Positions 34,264 through 43,335 of a DNA stretch of 64,000 bases are shown here, piece after piece. Every line of letters begins with the position of its first letter. Position 1 is the first letter of the stretch. The stretch is from Hyphomonas sp. CY54-11-8 (GTDB lineage: Bacteria; Pseudomonadota; Alphaproteobacteria; Caulobacterales; Hyphomonadaceae). The DNA lies in NCBI RefSeq assembly GCF_000682735.1, contig NZ_AWFD01000001.1, forward strand, positions 558,001-622,000, in the 5' to 3' direction. Made by a program: the position numbers and the translations under genes. Below the pieces are notes generated by a model. The model did no database searches. It was given only the letters and a program-made list of their open reading frames with translations, and was not told where the DNA came from.

Positions 34264-34991
34264 CAGAACAGATCATCGCGCCGCCGCCGCTGACCGCGGG
34301 CGATGCGCTATTTCTAGATTTTGACGGAACGCTGGCCGGGCTACAGGACGATCCCGATACGGTGTTTCTGGCGGCCGGCATGGATAACGTCCTGGAGGCG
34401 ATTGGCCGCCGGCTGGAAGGGGCGTTGGCGATCTTGTCCGGCCGTGATGCAGGTGATCTCGCGCGCCGGGTGCCGGGCGGGCTGTGGCGGATCGGCAATC
34501 ATGGCCTGATCCCGCTGGCGCCGAATGCAGACCCGCCGGAAGACCGCGCTGCAGCGCCGGATGCGGTGCGCGGCGTGATCGAAAAGATCAGCGCGATGTT
34601 TCATGGCACACGTGTCGAGACCAAAGGCCCGGTGCTGGCCCTGCATTACCGGCAGGCGCCGGGAGCGGTGGACGACCTTGGCAATGCGCTGGCCGAGGCC
34701 GGCCTGTCAGGCGCGGGATACCGGATCCAGCATGGCAAGTTCGTCTTCGAGGCAAAGCCTGAAGATGCCAACAAGGGCCGCGCTCTGGCCCGAATGATGC
34801 AGGAAGTGCCCTTTTCCGGGCGGCGCCCGGTCATGATTGGTGACGACACGACCGACGAAGATGCTTTCCGGGCTGCGAACAGCCTGGGCGGGTTGACGGT
34901 CAAGGTCGGCGCGGGCGACACCCTCGCCCGGTACCGGCTGAAAGATGTCGATGCCGTGCATGCGTATCTGAAGGAGCTGGCTGGGACATGA
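34260..34991 (+). CDS. otsB: Trehalose-6-phosphate phosphatase
   Basis: A 243-residue HAD-fold phosphatase that dephosphorylates trehalose-6-phosphate. Motif I is ALFLDFDGTLAG, motif II is ALAILSGRDAGDLARR with GNHGL following, and motif IV is PVMIGDDTTDEDAF. The start overlaps the otsA stop and the end overlaps the GH15 start, both ATGA. Length and motif order are normal. Confidence 0.95.
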   Translation: MTEQIIAPPPLTAGDALFLDFDGTLAGLQDDPDTVFLAAGMDNVLEAIGRRLEGALAILSGRDAGDLARRVPGGLWRIGNHGLIPLAPNADPPEDRAAAPDAVRGVIEKISAMFHGTRVETKGPVLALHYRQAPGAVDDLGNALAEAGLSGAGYRIQHGKFVFEAKPEDANKGRALARMMQEVPFSGRRPVMIGDDTTDEDAFRAANSLGGLTVKVGAGDTLARYRLKDVDAVHAYLKELAGT

Positions 34992-36757
34992 GCGGACTGG
35001 ACCTTGGCATTGTGGGCAATGGCACGATTGCCGCCCTGATCAATTCACGTGGCGATTATCAATGGTCCTGCCTGCCGCGGTTCGATGGCCAGCCGGTGTT
35101 CAACCAGCTTCTGGGCGGCGGCGGTGCCTTTTCCGTCTGGATGGAAGACCTCGTCTCGCGCACCCAGGCCTACGACCACAACAGCGCCATCCTGCGGACG
35201 CGCCTCGAATCCCGTGATGGCGCCATCGTGGAAATCGTCGATTTTGCCCCGCGATTCGAGAATCAGGGGCGGATGTTCCGTCCGGCGGCGCTGGTGCGCC
35301 GGTTCCGGGTTCTGGCGGGCACGCCGCGGATGCGGATCACGCTGACCCCGGAAACCGACTGGGGCGGGCGCAAGCTGAAGCCGGTCAGGGGCGTCAACCA
35401 TGTCCGCTTCGTGGATGAGGAACTTGCCTTCCGCGTCACCACGGATGCGCCGGTCTCCTATATCCTGTCGGGGACCAGCTTCATTCTGGACCGGGAGGCC
35501 GCTTTCATTCTGGGAGCGGACGAATCCCTGTCCGATCATCCGGAGGTCATTGCGCGCGACTGGGAAGAGAGGACCCGCCTCTACTGGAAGCGTTGGGCCC
35601 GTAGCCTGGCAGTGCCGTTCGAATGGCAGCAGGCCGTGATCCGTGCCGCAATTACGCTGAAGCTCTGCGTCTACGAGGAAACCGGCGGCATCGTCGCGGC
35701 CCTCACGACCTCCGTCCCGGAACATGAAGGCTCGGAGCGGAACTGGGACTACCGCTATTGCTGGATCCGGGACGCGTATTTCACGGTCACCGCGCTGAAC
35801 CGGCTGTCCGGCATGGGGACGCTGGAGCACTATATGCGCTGGGTACGGAACATCGTGGCTCAGTCGAAAGGCGGCCATATCCAGCCGGTTTACGGGATCG
35901 GGCTGGAAGCGGACCTGACAGAGGATTTTGCCAGGGAGCTTCCCGGCTATCGCGGCATGGGGCCAGTCCGTGTCGGCAACCAGGCGGCTGAGCACGTCCA
36001 GCATGATGTCTATGGTCAGGTTGTCCTGGGCGTTGCGCAGAGTTTCTTCGATACGCGCCTCATGAAACGGCCCGGCCTGACGGAATTCGAGCAGCTGGAG
36101 CCGGTGGGCGAGCGCGCCTTCGCCGTGCATGACACGCCGGATGCCGGCATCTGGGAATTCCGTACGATTGCCCATGTGCACACGTCTTCCGCGATCATGT
36201 GCTGGGCGGCCTGTGACCGGCTGGCGAAGATAGCCGCGCATCTGGGGCTGCCCGCGCGGGCGGATTACTGGCGCGAGCGGGCCGACATCATTCACGGGAC
36301 CATCCTGGAGAAGGCCTGGAATGAGGACATTGGTGCGTTCACCGCGGCCTTTGGCGGGGAAGACCTTGATGCGTCTGTCCTGCTGATGGCGGAGATCGGT
36401 TTCATCGCGGCAGACGACCCGCGCTATGTGTCTACCGTGCAGGTGATCAACCGGGACCTGCGCGAAGGCGACCATGTCTATCGCTACAAGGTGACCGACG
36501 ATTTCGGGAAGCCGAAAACCGCCTTTACCGCCTGTACTTTCTGGTTGGTGGATGCCCTGCACCGGATCGGCGAGACCGAGGAAGCGCGGCGCGTCTTCGA
36601 AGCGCTGCTGGCGGCCCGCAACCATCTGGGCCTCTTGTCAGAGGATGTCGATACCGACACCGGAGAGCTGTGGGGGAACTTCCCGCAGACCTATTGCATG
36701 GTCGGCATCATCAATTCGGCAGCCTTGCTTTCACGGCCCTGGAGCCAGGCGATGTAG
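34988..36757 (+). CDS. Glycoside hydrolase family 15 protein (glucoamylase/trehalase-like)
   Basis: A 589-residue cytoplasmic GH15 protein. The N-terminal beta-sandwich domain includes LGIVGNGTIAALINSRGDYQWSCLPRFDG, and the (alpha/alpha)6 barrel has RNWDYRYCWIRDAYFTV with catalytic-type acid residues, and QTYCMVGIINSAALLSR at the end. Some bacterial GH15 enzymes cleave trehalose, others glucans. Coupling to otsAB suggests trehalose or related glucosides as substrate; this is inference. Confidence 0.9.
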   Translation: MSGLDLGIVGNGTIAALINSRGDYQWSCLPRFDGQPVFNQLLGGGGAFSVWMEDLVSRTQAYDHNSAILRTRLESRDGAIVEIVDFAPRFENQGRMFRPAALVRRFRVLAGTPRMRITLTPETDWGGRKLKPVRGVNHVRFVDEELAFRVTTDAPVSYILSGTSFILDREAAFILGADESLSDHPEVIARDWEERTRLYWKRWARSLAVPFEWQQAVIRAAITLKLCVYEETGGIVAALTTSVPEHEGSERNWDYRYCWIRDAYFTVTALNRLSGMGTLEHYMRWVRNIVAQSKGGHIQPVYGIGLEADLTEDFARELPGYRGMGPVRVGNQAAEHVQHDVYGQVVLGVAQSFFDTRLMKRPGLTEFEQLEPVGERAFAVHDTPDAGIWEFRTIAHVHTSSAIMCWAACDRLAKIAAHLGLPARADYWRERADIIHGTILEKAWNEDIGAFTAAFGGEDLDASVLLMAEIGFIAADDPRYVSTVQVINRDLREGDHVYRYKVTDDFGKPKTAFTACTFWLVDALHRIGETEEARRVFEALLAARNHLGLLSEDVDTDTGELWGNFPQTYCMVGIINSAALLSRPWSQAM

Positions 36758-36761
36758 GCCG

Positions 36762-36780
36762 TCTGCCCAATTTTTGGGCA
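36762..36780 (+). terminator. Hairpin between GH15 and ATP-grasp genes
   Basis: CTGCCC and GGGCAG form a 6-bp stem around AATTTTT, five bases after the GH15 stop. No T-run follows. It may separate the trehalose operon from the Anbu operon or act as an attenuator. Confidence 0.4.
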
Positions 36781-36883
36781 GCGCTGGTGCGGCTTTCTTC
36801 AATGCGGGGCGACCTCAGCAGGGCACAGCTATGCCTGATAGCACGCCTTGACCGGGCACAGCCTTGCGTGCGTTGTTGTGATT

Positions 36884-38317
36884 ATGGGAGAGGCACCTCA
36901 ATTCTTTGATGAAATGGACGGGTTCGACGGAATCGTGCGCGAACCTTATTCGGCATATTCGGACTGGCTGCAGGAGATGAGCCGTCCGGCCCTTCTGAAG
37001 AAGTCCGCTGAAGCGCAGGCCTTCTTCCGGCGTACCGGCATCACGTTCAATGTCTATGGCGAAGCCGAAGCGGACGAGCGCCTGATCCCGTTTGACCTGA
37101 TCCCGCGCATCATCGGAGCGGGGGAGTGGGCGAACCTGGTTCGCGGGATCGAGCAGCGGGTGAAGGCCATCAATGCCTTCCTGCACGACATCTATCACCG
37201 GCAGGAGATTATCCGCGCGGGCCGGGTGCCCGAACGCCTGATCCGTGAGAACGACGCCTTCCTGCCGCGCATGATCGGCATGGACCCGCCTGGCGGCATC
37301 TACACACACATTGTGGGTGTGGATCTGGTGCGGACCGGGCCGAACGAATTCTTCGTGCTGGAGGACAATGCCCGCACGCCGAGCGGTGTTTCCTACATGC
37401 TGGAAAACCGCGAGACGATGCTGAAGATGTTCCCGGAACTCTTCTCGCACATCCGGGTGCAGCCGGTTCAGCAATACCCGACCATGTTGCGCCGGTCCCT
37501 GGAGCGGTGCGGGCCGCCTGCGGCAGATGGCAACCGGCCGACTGTGGCTGTGCTGACGCCGGGCATCCATAACTCGGCCTATTTCGAACACGCCTTCCTC
37601 GCAGACCAGATGGGGGTCGAGCTGGTGGAAGGGCACGACCTGCGGGTCACCGATGGGCGTATCGCGATGCGGACGACCCGGGGGTATGAACCTGTGGACG
37701 TCATCTATCGCCGGATCGATGATGACTTCCTCGACCCATTGAATTTCCGCTCGGACTCCTTGCTGGGTGTCGCGGGCATCTTCGACATTTACCGTTCAGG
37801 CGGGATCACGATCGCCAATGCTCCGGGCACGGGCATCGCCGACGACAAGGCGATTTACTCCTACATGCCGGAGATCGTCGAATTCTACACGGGCCAGAAG
37901 CCGATCCTGCAGAACGTGCCGACCTGGCGATGTGCAGAAAAGGATGCGCTGGCTTACGTTCTGGACAATCTGGAAGAACTGGTCGTGAAGGAAGTCCACG
38001 GGTCAGGCGGATATGGCATGCTGGTCGGTCCCGCAGCCAGCAAGGCGGAGCTCAGGGCCTTCCGCGCCAAGCTGACCGCGAAGCCGGAAAACTATATCGC
38101 CCAGCCGACGCTGGCCCTGTCAACCGTCCCTGTGCTGACAAAATCAGGTCTTGCCCCGCGTCACGTTGATCTGCGCCCATTCGTGCTCGTCTCCCCGGAA
38201 GGAGTGGAGGTGACGCCCGGCGGGCTGACGCGCGTGGCCATGAAGAAAGGCTCCCTGGTGGTGAACTCCAGCCAGGGGGGCGGAACCAAGGACACCTGGG
38301 TCCTGAAGGGGGATTAG
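36884..38317 (+). CDS. Circularly permuted type 2 ATP-grasp ligase
   Basis: About 477 residues from ATG 36884. Blocks typical of the family: RLIPFDLIPRIIGAGEWANLVRGIEQRVKAINAFLHDIYH, LIRENDAFLPRM, FFVLEDNARTPSGVSYMLENRE, DVIYRRIDDDFLDPL, and VVKEVHGSGGYGMLVGP plus DLRPFVLVSPEGVEVTPGGLTRVA. Comparative studies predict such proteins to make peptide or amide bonds on unknown substrates, in a conserved cluster with alpha-E, transglutaminase and Anbu genes, as here. It is five bases from the alpha-E gene. Confidence 0.92.
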   Translation: MGEAPQFFDEMDGFDGIVREPYSAYSDWLQEMSRPALLKKSAEAQAFFRRTGITFNVYGEAEADERLIPFDLIPRIIGAGEWANLVRGIEQRVKAINAFLHDIYHRQEIIRAGRVPERLIRENDAFLPRMIGMDPPGGIYTHIVGVDLVRTGPNEFFVLEDNARTPSGVSYMLENRETMLKMFPELFSHIRVQPVQQYPTMLRRSLERCGPPAADGNRPTVAVLTPGIHNSAYFEHAFLADQMGVELVEGHDLRVTDGRIAMRTTRGYEPVDVIYRRIDDDFLDPLNFRSDSLLGVAGIFDIYRSGGITIANAPGTGIADDKAIYSYMPEIVEFYTGQKPILQNVPTWRCAEKDALAYVLDNLEELVVKEVHGSGGYGMLVGPAASKAELRAFRAKLTAKPENYIAQPTLALSTVPVLTKSGLAPRHVDLRPFVLVSPEGVEVTPGGLTRVAMKKGSLVVNSSQGGGTKDTWVLKGD

Positions 38318-38322
38318 AGGTG

Positions 38323-39264
38323 ATGCTGGGTCGCACAGCCGCTGGCCTCTTCTGGCTGGCCCGTTATCTGGAGAGGGCGGAGAATACCTCGCGCCTGGCC
38401 GAGGCAGGGTTTCGCCTCGCGCTCACCCGGGCCGAGTCCGATACGGAAGAATGGCGGTCCGTCATTACGACGGCTGGTTGCCAGCAGAGCTATCTGGAAA
38501 AGCACGAGACGATCCGGTCGGACAAGATTTTGGACTTCATCCTGCGCGACAAGGAAAATCCCAACAGCGTGTTGTGTGCCTTCCATACCGCGCGCGAGAA
38601 TGCGCGGATGACACGGACAGCGCTGACGCGGGAAGTGTGGGAAGCGATCAATGATGCCTGGATGAGCGTACGCGATGCCCTGCGCCGTCCGATCCCGGAA
38701 CGCGACTTGCCGGAAATCCTGTCACTGGTGCGCCGGCAGGGGGCACAGGTCCGCGGCGCGATCACCGGCACGATGCTGCGCAATGATATCTACAATTTCA
38801 TCCAGATCGGCACATTGGTGGAGCGGGCTGACAACACGTCCCGTATTCTGGATACGAAGTATTATGTGCTGTTGCCGTCCAGCGCATCGATCGGGTCCTC
38901 GCTCGACAATGTGCAGTGGGAAATGATCCTCCGCTCAGCCTCCGCAGAGCGCAGCTTCTACTGGCTGCATGGTGGAACCGTCAGCCCGCCAGCCATCGCA
39001 GATTTTCTGATCTTTGATGCGCGTCTGCCGCGGTCTCTGGCATTCTGCTATGATATGATCACGGAATATCTCGGCAGGCTTGCCGAGGAGTATGGCGAAA
39101 GCACGCCGGCACATGAGTTGGCGATTCGGCAGGAAAACCGGCTGACAGCCTTGAACATTGCGCGGGTCTTTGAGGAGGGGCTCCACGAATTCCTTACCAG
39201 CTTCATGGCGCAGAATGCGGCGTTCTCCGCCCAGATCGAAACCGATTACAGGTTCAATGAATAG
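38323..39264 (+). CDS. Alpha-E domain protein
   Basis: About 313 residues, almost all helical. The N-terminus MLGRTAAGLFWLARYLERAENTSRLAEAGF is the family signature, and the family's second block is TGTMLRNDIYNFIQIGTLVERADNTSRILDTKYY. ATG 38323 fits the family start better than GTG 38320. Known only as the constant partner of circularly permuted ATP-grasp proteins; biochemical role unknown. It is separated from its neighbours by three to five bases. Confidence 0.92.
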   Translation: MLGRTAAGLFWLARYLERAENTSRLAEAGFRLALTRAESDTEEWRSVITTAGCQQSYLEKHETIRSDKILDFILRDKENPNSVLCAFHTARENARMTRTALTREVWEAINDAWMSVRDALRRPIPERDLPEILSLVRRQGAQVRGAITGTMLRNDIYNFIQIGTLVERADNTSRILDTKYYVLLPSSASIGSSLDNVQWEMILRSASAERSFYWLHGGTVSPPAIADFLIFDARLPRSLAFCYDMITEYLGRLAEEYGESTPAHELAIRQENRLTALNIARVFEEGLHEFLTSFMAQNAAFSAQIETDYRFNE

Positions 39265-39267
39265 GCC

Positions 39268-40071
39268 ATGAGACTCCGCATCGATCATACTACCGTCTAC
39301 AATTACGAGACAGCGTCGAGCTACGCGCTGCAGCAGGTGCGCAAACGTCCTCATGATACGGATGCGCAGACGGTCATTTCCTGGGATCTCGTCCTGGAAG
39401 GGGCCAAGAGCGAGGCGAGATATATGGACCATCATGGCAACCATGTCGAACTCGTCTCCATGGAACCGGGAGCAAAGCGCGTCTCGATCTCCTGCCAGGG
39501 TGAAGTGGAAACACGGGACACGGCGGGCATACTGACTAGCAACCGGATGGTGCCGCCCCTCTGGCTCTATCGCCGGTTCACCCCGTTGACAAAGGTGGGG
39601 AAGGGCGTGCGTGGACTCGTTGCCGAACTTGGCAAGGATCCGGAACTCAATCTCGAAACCCTACATGCCCTGATGAACCTGATCGCAGACTCGGTCGTCT
39701 ATGACATTGAACCGACAGGGCCGAACACTTCAGCCGAGGAAGCCCTCGAACTTGGTCATGGCGTTTGCCAGGACCATGCGCACATTTTTGCGGCAGCTGC
39801 GCGGCTGATGGGTTTCCCGGCCCGGTATGTCGGCGGATACATGATGATGCTGGACCGAGTGGATCAGGAAGCAGGCCATGCCTGGGCGGAAGCCTGGGTC
39901 GAGGGGCTCGGCTGGGTCGGATTTGATGCAGCCAACAGGGTTTGTCCCGACGAACGGTACATTCAGGTTGCAACCGGCCTCGACTACCGCGAAGCTGGCC
40001 CACTGACAGGGGTGATGTATGGCGGCGAGCAGGAGGTGCTGTCCGTCAATGTCCAGGTCCAACAACAATAA
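39268..40071 (+). CDS. Transglutaminase-like cysteine peptidase
   Basis: A 267-residue protein. N-terminal beta domain MRLRIDHTTVYNYETASSYALQQVRKRPHD, then the papain-like core: GHGVCQDHAHIFAAAARLMGFPARYVGGYM with the catalytic Cys, AGHAWAEAWVEGLGWVGFDAAN with the catalytic His and Asp. All three residues of the triad are present, so it is likely active, probably cleaving amide bonds made by the ligase of the same operon. No signal peptide is seen. Confidence 0.92.
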   Translation: MRLRIDHTTVYNYETASSYALQQVRKRPHDTDAQTVISWDLVLEGAKSEARYMDHHGNHVELVSMEPGAKRVSISCQGEVETRDTAGILTSNRMVPPLWLYRRFTPLTKVGKGVRGLVAELGKDPELNLETLHALMNLIADSVVYDIEPTGPNTSAEEALELGHGVCQDHAHIFAAAARLMGFPARYVGGYMMMLDRVDQEAGHAWAEAWVEGLGWVGFDAANRVCPDERYIQVATGLDYREAGPLTGVMYGGEQEVLSVNVQVQQQ

Positions 40072-40092
40072 ACGGGTCCGAAGAGGTTCGAA

Positions 40093-40830
40093 GTGACATA
40101 TTGCGTGGCGATGCGGCTCAACGCGGGGCTCATCTTCATGTCAGACACGCGCACGAATGCGGGTGTCGACAACATTTCCAGGTTCCGGAAGATGTTCACC
40201 TGGGAGGAGCCGGGCGAGCGGGTGATTACCGTTCTGACAGCCGGGAACCTTGCGACATCCCAGGCTGTGATCAGTCTTCTCGACGAGCGGACCAAGGCGC
40301 CGCATGAACGCCGGCCCAGCCTGCTGGAAGCGCCGACCATGTTCCAGGTCGCCAACATCATCGGTGACACGCTCAAGGAAGTGATCAAGACCCAGAAGAT
40401 GACCGGCCCGGAATCGGAGGCCGACTATGGCGCAACGATGATCGTGGGCGGGCAGATCACCGGCATCGAGCCGCGCCTGTTCATGATCTATCCGGAAGGC
40501 AATTTTATCGAGGCGAGCGAGGAGACACCCTTCTTCCAGATTGGTGAAACCAAATATGGCCGGCCAATCCTGCTGCGCGCCTATGACGCCGGCATGAGTT
40601 TCGAGGAAGCGATCAAGCTTCTGTACGTCTCCTTCGACTCGACCCTGAAGGCGAACCTGTCGGTCGGTATGCCGCTTGACCTTCAGGTCGTGGAGCAGGG
40701 CGCCCTGAAGGTGACGCATCGCCGCCGTATCGAAGAGGATGATCCTTACTTCCAGACCGTTTCGAACAGCTGGGGAGACGCGCTGAAGCTGGCCTTCAAG
40801 TCTTTGCCGGATTTCTCGTTTACAGACTGA
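40093..40830 (+). CDS. Anbu proteasome-related peptidase
   Basis: A 245-residue Ntn-hydrolase related to HslV and 20S beta subunits. GTG 40093 gives M-T-Y-C, so removal of the first residue exposes the nucleophile Thr. Further blocks: MRLNAGLIFMSDTRTNAGVDNISRFRKMF, DYGATMIVGGQITGIEPRLFMIYPEGNFI, TPFFQIGETKYGRPIL, and SVGMPLDLQVV. Anbu (ancestral beta subunit) forms ring assemblies and is always found with these neighbours. Its substrates are unknown; degradation of peptides tagged by the ATP-grasp ligase is a hypothesis. Confidence 0.93.
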   Translation: MTYCVAMRLNAGLIFMSDTRTNAGVDNISRFRKMFTWEEPGERVITVLTAGNLATSQAVISLLDERTKAPHERRPSLLEAPTMFQVANIIGDTLKEVIKTQKMTGPESEADYGATMIVGGQITGIEPRLFMIYPEGNFIEASEETPFFQIGETKYGRPILLRAYDAGMSFEEAIKLLYVSFDSTLKANLSVGMPLDLQVVEQGALKVTHRRRIEEDDPYFQTVSNSWGDALKLAFKSLPDFSFTD

Positions 40831-40834
40831 CGGA

Positions 40835-41800
40835 TCAGACCAGCACGTGGTCCGGTACGTGCTCCCGGTAGAGCTTCTTGCCGAGCTCGACGCGCTGTTC
40901 TGCATTGAGCCCTTCGGTGTCGGCCTTCATGCAGGCCTCGATGAGCGGACGCACACCCATTCTGTTTGCCACCTGAATGGCGAGGCCGGGACGGGCGTTC
41001 AGCTCCAGGAGCATCGGGCCCTTTCCCTTGTCGAGCACAATGTCGGCACCGAGATAACCAAGGCCGGTCACGTCATAGGCTTTGGCGGCCATCAGCAGCA
41101 TCTCATCCCAATGCGGCACTGAGATATTGCTGAGCGGGTTGGCCGTATCCGGATGGATGTCGGTCGTCTTGCCTTTTTGCATGCCATAGAGGGTCCGGCC
41201 GGTGACGAGGTCCAGGCCGACGCCGACTCCACCCTTGTGAAGGTTTGCCTTGCCGTCCGACTCCGCTGTCGGCAGCCGTACCATTGCGACAAAGGGAATG
41301 CCACGCAGCACGATGATGCGAATGTCCGGCACCCCACCGAAACTGATCGGGTCGAACACATCGTCGAACTTCACCCGGTATTCGATCATGGCGATGTCGG
41401 GCTGGCCCGACAGGGAATACATGCCTGACAGGATATTGTTGACGTGGAATTTCAGGTCTTCGAGCAATGCACGCTGGCCATTGGAGCGCCGCCAGCCACC
41501 GCGCATCGGCCCGAGGATCACCTGGATGCCATTGCCCTGCGACCCATTGGCCGGCTTGATGACGCAGCCGTCTGGATGATTGAGCAGGGTTTCGAGTTTG
41601 CGCATTTCCGCCGGGCTGCGGATGAGGCCGTAGAGTTCGGGCGTCTGGATGCCGGCGGCATTGGCCAGGCGCTTGGTTTCCGTCTTGTCGTCGACCAGGC
41701 GCATCAGGCGCCGCGGATTATAGTCGTTGATGAGACGGAGGTTCCGCTCATTGATGCCGAGCACGCCGGCCCGGCGAAGGCCAAGCCACGTCTTGATCAT
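40835..41800 (-). CDS. RimK-like alpha-L-glutamate ligase homologue
   Basis: A 321-residue ATP-grasp enzyme. Blocks: LGINERNLRLINDYNPRRLMRLVDDKTETKRLANAAGI, CVIKPANGSQGNGIQVILG for ATP binding, GVPDIRIIVLRGIPFVAMVRLP, and LGADIVLDKGKGPMLLELNARPGLAIQVAN with metal-binding residues. Family members are predicted to ligate Glu or similar amino acids to peptides. The gene overlaps the upstream membrane-protein gene by ATGA and ends four bases from the convergent Anbu gene. Confidence 0.9.
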   Translation of the reverse strand: MIKTWLGLRRAGVLGINERNLRLINDYNPRRLMRLVDDKTETKRLANAAGIQTPELYGLIRSPAEMRKLETLLNHPDGCVIKPANGSQGNGIQVILGPMRGGWRRSNGQRALLEDLKFHVNNILSGMYSLSGQPDIAMIEYRVKFDDVFDPISFGGVPDIRIIVLRGIPFVAMVRLPTAESDGKANLHKGGVGVGLDLVTGRTLYGMQKGKTTDIHPDTANPLSNISVPHWDEMLLMAAKAYDVTGLGYLGADIVLDKGKGPMLLELNARPGLAIQVANRMGVRPLIEACMKADTEGLNAEQRVELGKKLYREHVPDHVLV

Positions 41801-43335
41801 TTCGGTTCGGCTTCCTTGGCGAGCTCCCGGAAGCGCCGGATCTCACTCAGCCTCAGGCCGGTATACTTGCCCATCAGCAGGCAGGCCGCCATCAGGACGA
41901 GAAGAAGTTCAGGGAAATTGAACAGCAGGAACTCAATATGCTTGTTCGTCATCACCAGGTAGGAGAGCGAGGCCACAAGCATCGAGCCTGCGCCGGCCTT
42001 GATGGCATCTTCCGGTGAATACTCTTCCCACATGATCGACATGCGTTCGATCGTCATGGTCAGGATGACCATCGGGAACAGCGAGATCGAAAGTCCCATC
42101 CGCATGTTGGCGCTGTTGAACATCTGCGCGATCACCGCCATGCAGATCACAATGAAGATCAGCACCACAGCCAGCCTCGGAACAAGCAATAATCGGAGCT
42201 TCTCAAGATAGAAGCGCATGGCCAGGCCAAGCGCGACGAGCAGGGTGAACAGGATCAGGCCGTTCAGCAGGGCTGTCTCACGGAACGCGATGCCGATCAG
42301 GATCGGCATGAAGGTTCCGAGCGTTTCGATGCCGATGAACTGGCGCATGAAGACGAGCAGCACGATGCCGGCCGGAATGGTGATCAGCACCTGATAGACG
42401 AGCTGTGTGGTGACGGGCAGCCGGTCGAAGCTGAACAGTTCGACCGGTGTGCGGTCAGCCCGCGCCGCCTTGCGCATAACGTCAGAGGCCGAGGAGTCGA
42501 TCGGCTGGATCGAGACCTGCGGTTCGAAGTCGAACACACCGTCGGCGCGGATCATTTCCTCGGTGCCATACCAGATGGTGAAGAACTCTTTCGGATCGGA
42601 ACCGATGAAGTAGCGCTTGTCGCGCCCGTCGACATGGTACTCCAGCCAGTGCTGCACTTCCGTGCGGCGACGGGCTTCGTCGAGGTAAACGCCATTGGCG
42701 ACCCGCGCGCGGATCCCCTGGCTCTGAAGCGCCTCTGCGGCAAGTGTCAGACGGTCGAGCGGCGGCGGCAGGACGGGCAGAAGCGCCTCGATCTCGTCGG
42801 CGTCCTTCTGGACGAAGATTTCCTGCAGGATCAGCTCAGCGAGCGAGTCATCATCGGCAGAGCGGCGGCGCATGTCGGAAGACCAGACGAGAAAGGCCTG
42901 CCGCTCGAGGTCATTGAGGGATTCCGGTGGGGCGCGGTCAGCCGGTCGGTGCATTTCAGCGGGCAGGGGAGAGCGCTGGGTTTCCCCTTCGAGACGCGCG
43001 CGGTAGCGCAGCACCTTGCGGTCGTTGGGATAGCGATAGGTCCAGATCGCCTTGCGGCCATTGTCGTCGTCGGTTTCCAGGCGCAGCCCGAAGGCGCCGT
43101 TGTAATACTGTTCCTGCGAAACCCTGCGCGTATCGCTGTTGGACGGGACAAAGGTCTCGATCCGCACCGGCTGGTTGGCGGTATCAAAGTCGAGATAGAT
43201 TTCGAAATCCCAGGTTGTCGTCTGGGTGCCCGGCGTGAGCGGGTAGTTGTACTGGAACACCTTGATGCCGAAGATCGTCAGCGCGATCGCGGTCAGCACA
43301 AAGGCCAGAAGACGGGTGTGAAAAGTGCTAGTCAC
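41797..43335 (-). CDS. Seven-helix membrane protein with inactive transglutaminase domain (UUP1 family)
   Basis: About 512 residues from GTG 43335, whose start overlaps the stop of the protease gene. A first membrane helix (about residues 8-28) leads to a large outside domain that resembles transglutaminases but has no recognisable catalytic Cys/His arrangement, then a C-terminal bundle of about seven helices (LITIPAGIVLLVFMRQFIGIETLGTFMPILIGIAF onward). The family occurs with RimK-like ligases and retropepsin-like proteases, exactly as here, and probably moves or senses peptide-like compounds. Confidence 0.88.
   Translation of the reverse strand: MTSTFHTRLLAFVLTAIALTIFGIKVFQYNYPLTPGTQTTTWDFEIYLDFDTANQPVRIETFVPSNSDTRRVSQEQYYNGAFGLRLETDDDNGRKAIWTYRYPNDRKVLRYRARLEGETQRSPLPAEMHRPADRAPPESLNDLERQAFLVWSSDMRRRSADDDSLAELILQEIFVQKDADEIEALLPVLPPPLDRLTLAAEALQSQGIRARVANGVYLDEARRRTEVQHWLEYHVDGRDKRYFIGSDPKEFFTIWYGTEEMIRADGVFDFEPQVSIQPIDSSASDVMRKAARADRTPVELFSFDRLPVTTQLVYQVLITIPAGIVLLVFMRQFIGIETLGTFMPILIGIAFRETALLNGLILFTLLVALGLAMRFYLEKLRLLLVPRLAVVLIFIVICMAVIAQMFNSANMRMGLSISLFPMVILTMTIERMSIMWEEYSPEDAIKAGAGSMLVASLSYLVMTNKHIEFLLFNFPELLLVLMAACLLMGKYTGLRLSEIRRFRELAKEAEPK

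Noticed and set aside
35045-36625. A 526-residue minus-strand frame opposite the GH15 gene
   Set aside because: The plus strand encodes an unmistakable GH15 protein; the opposite frame is open only because of high GC and codon bias.
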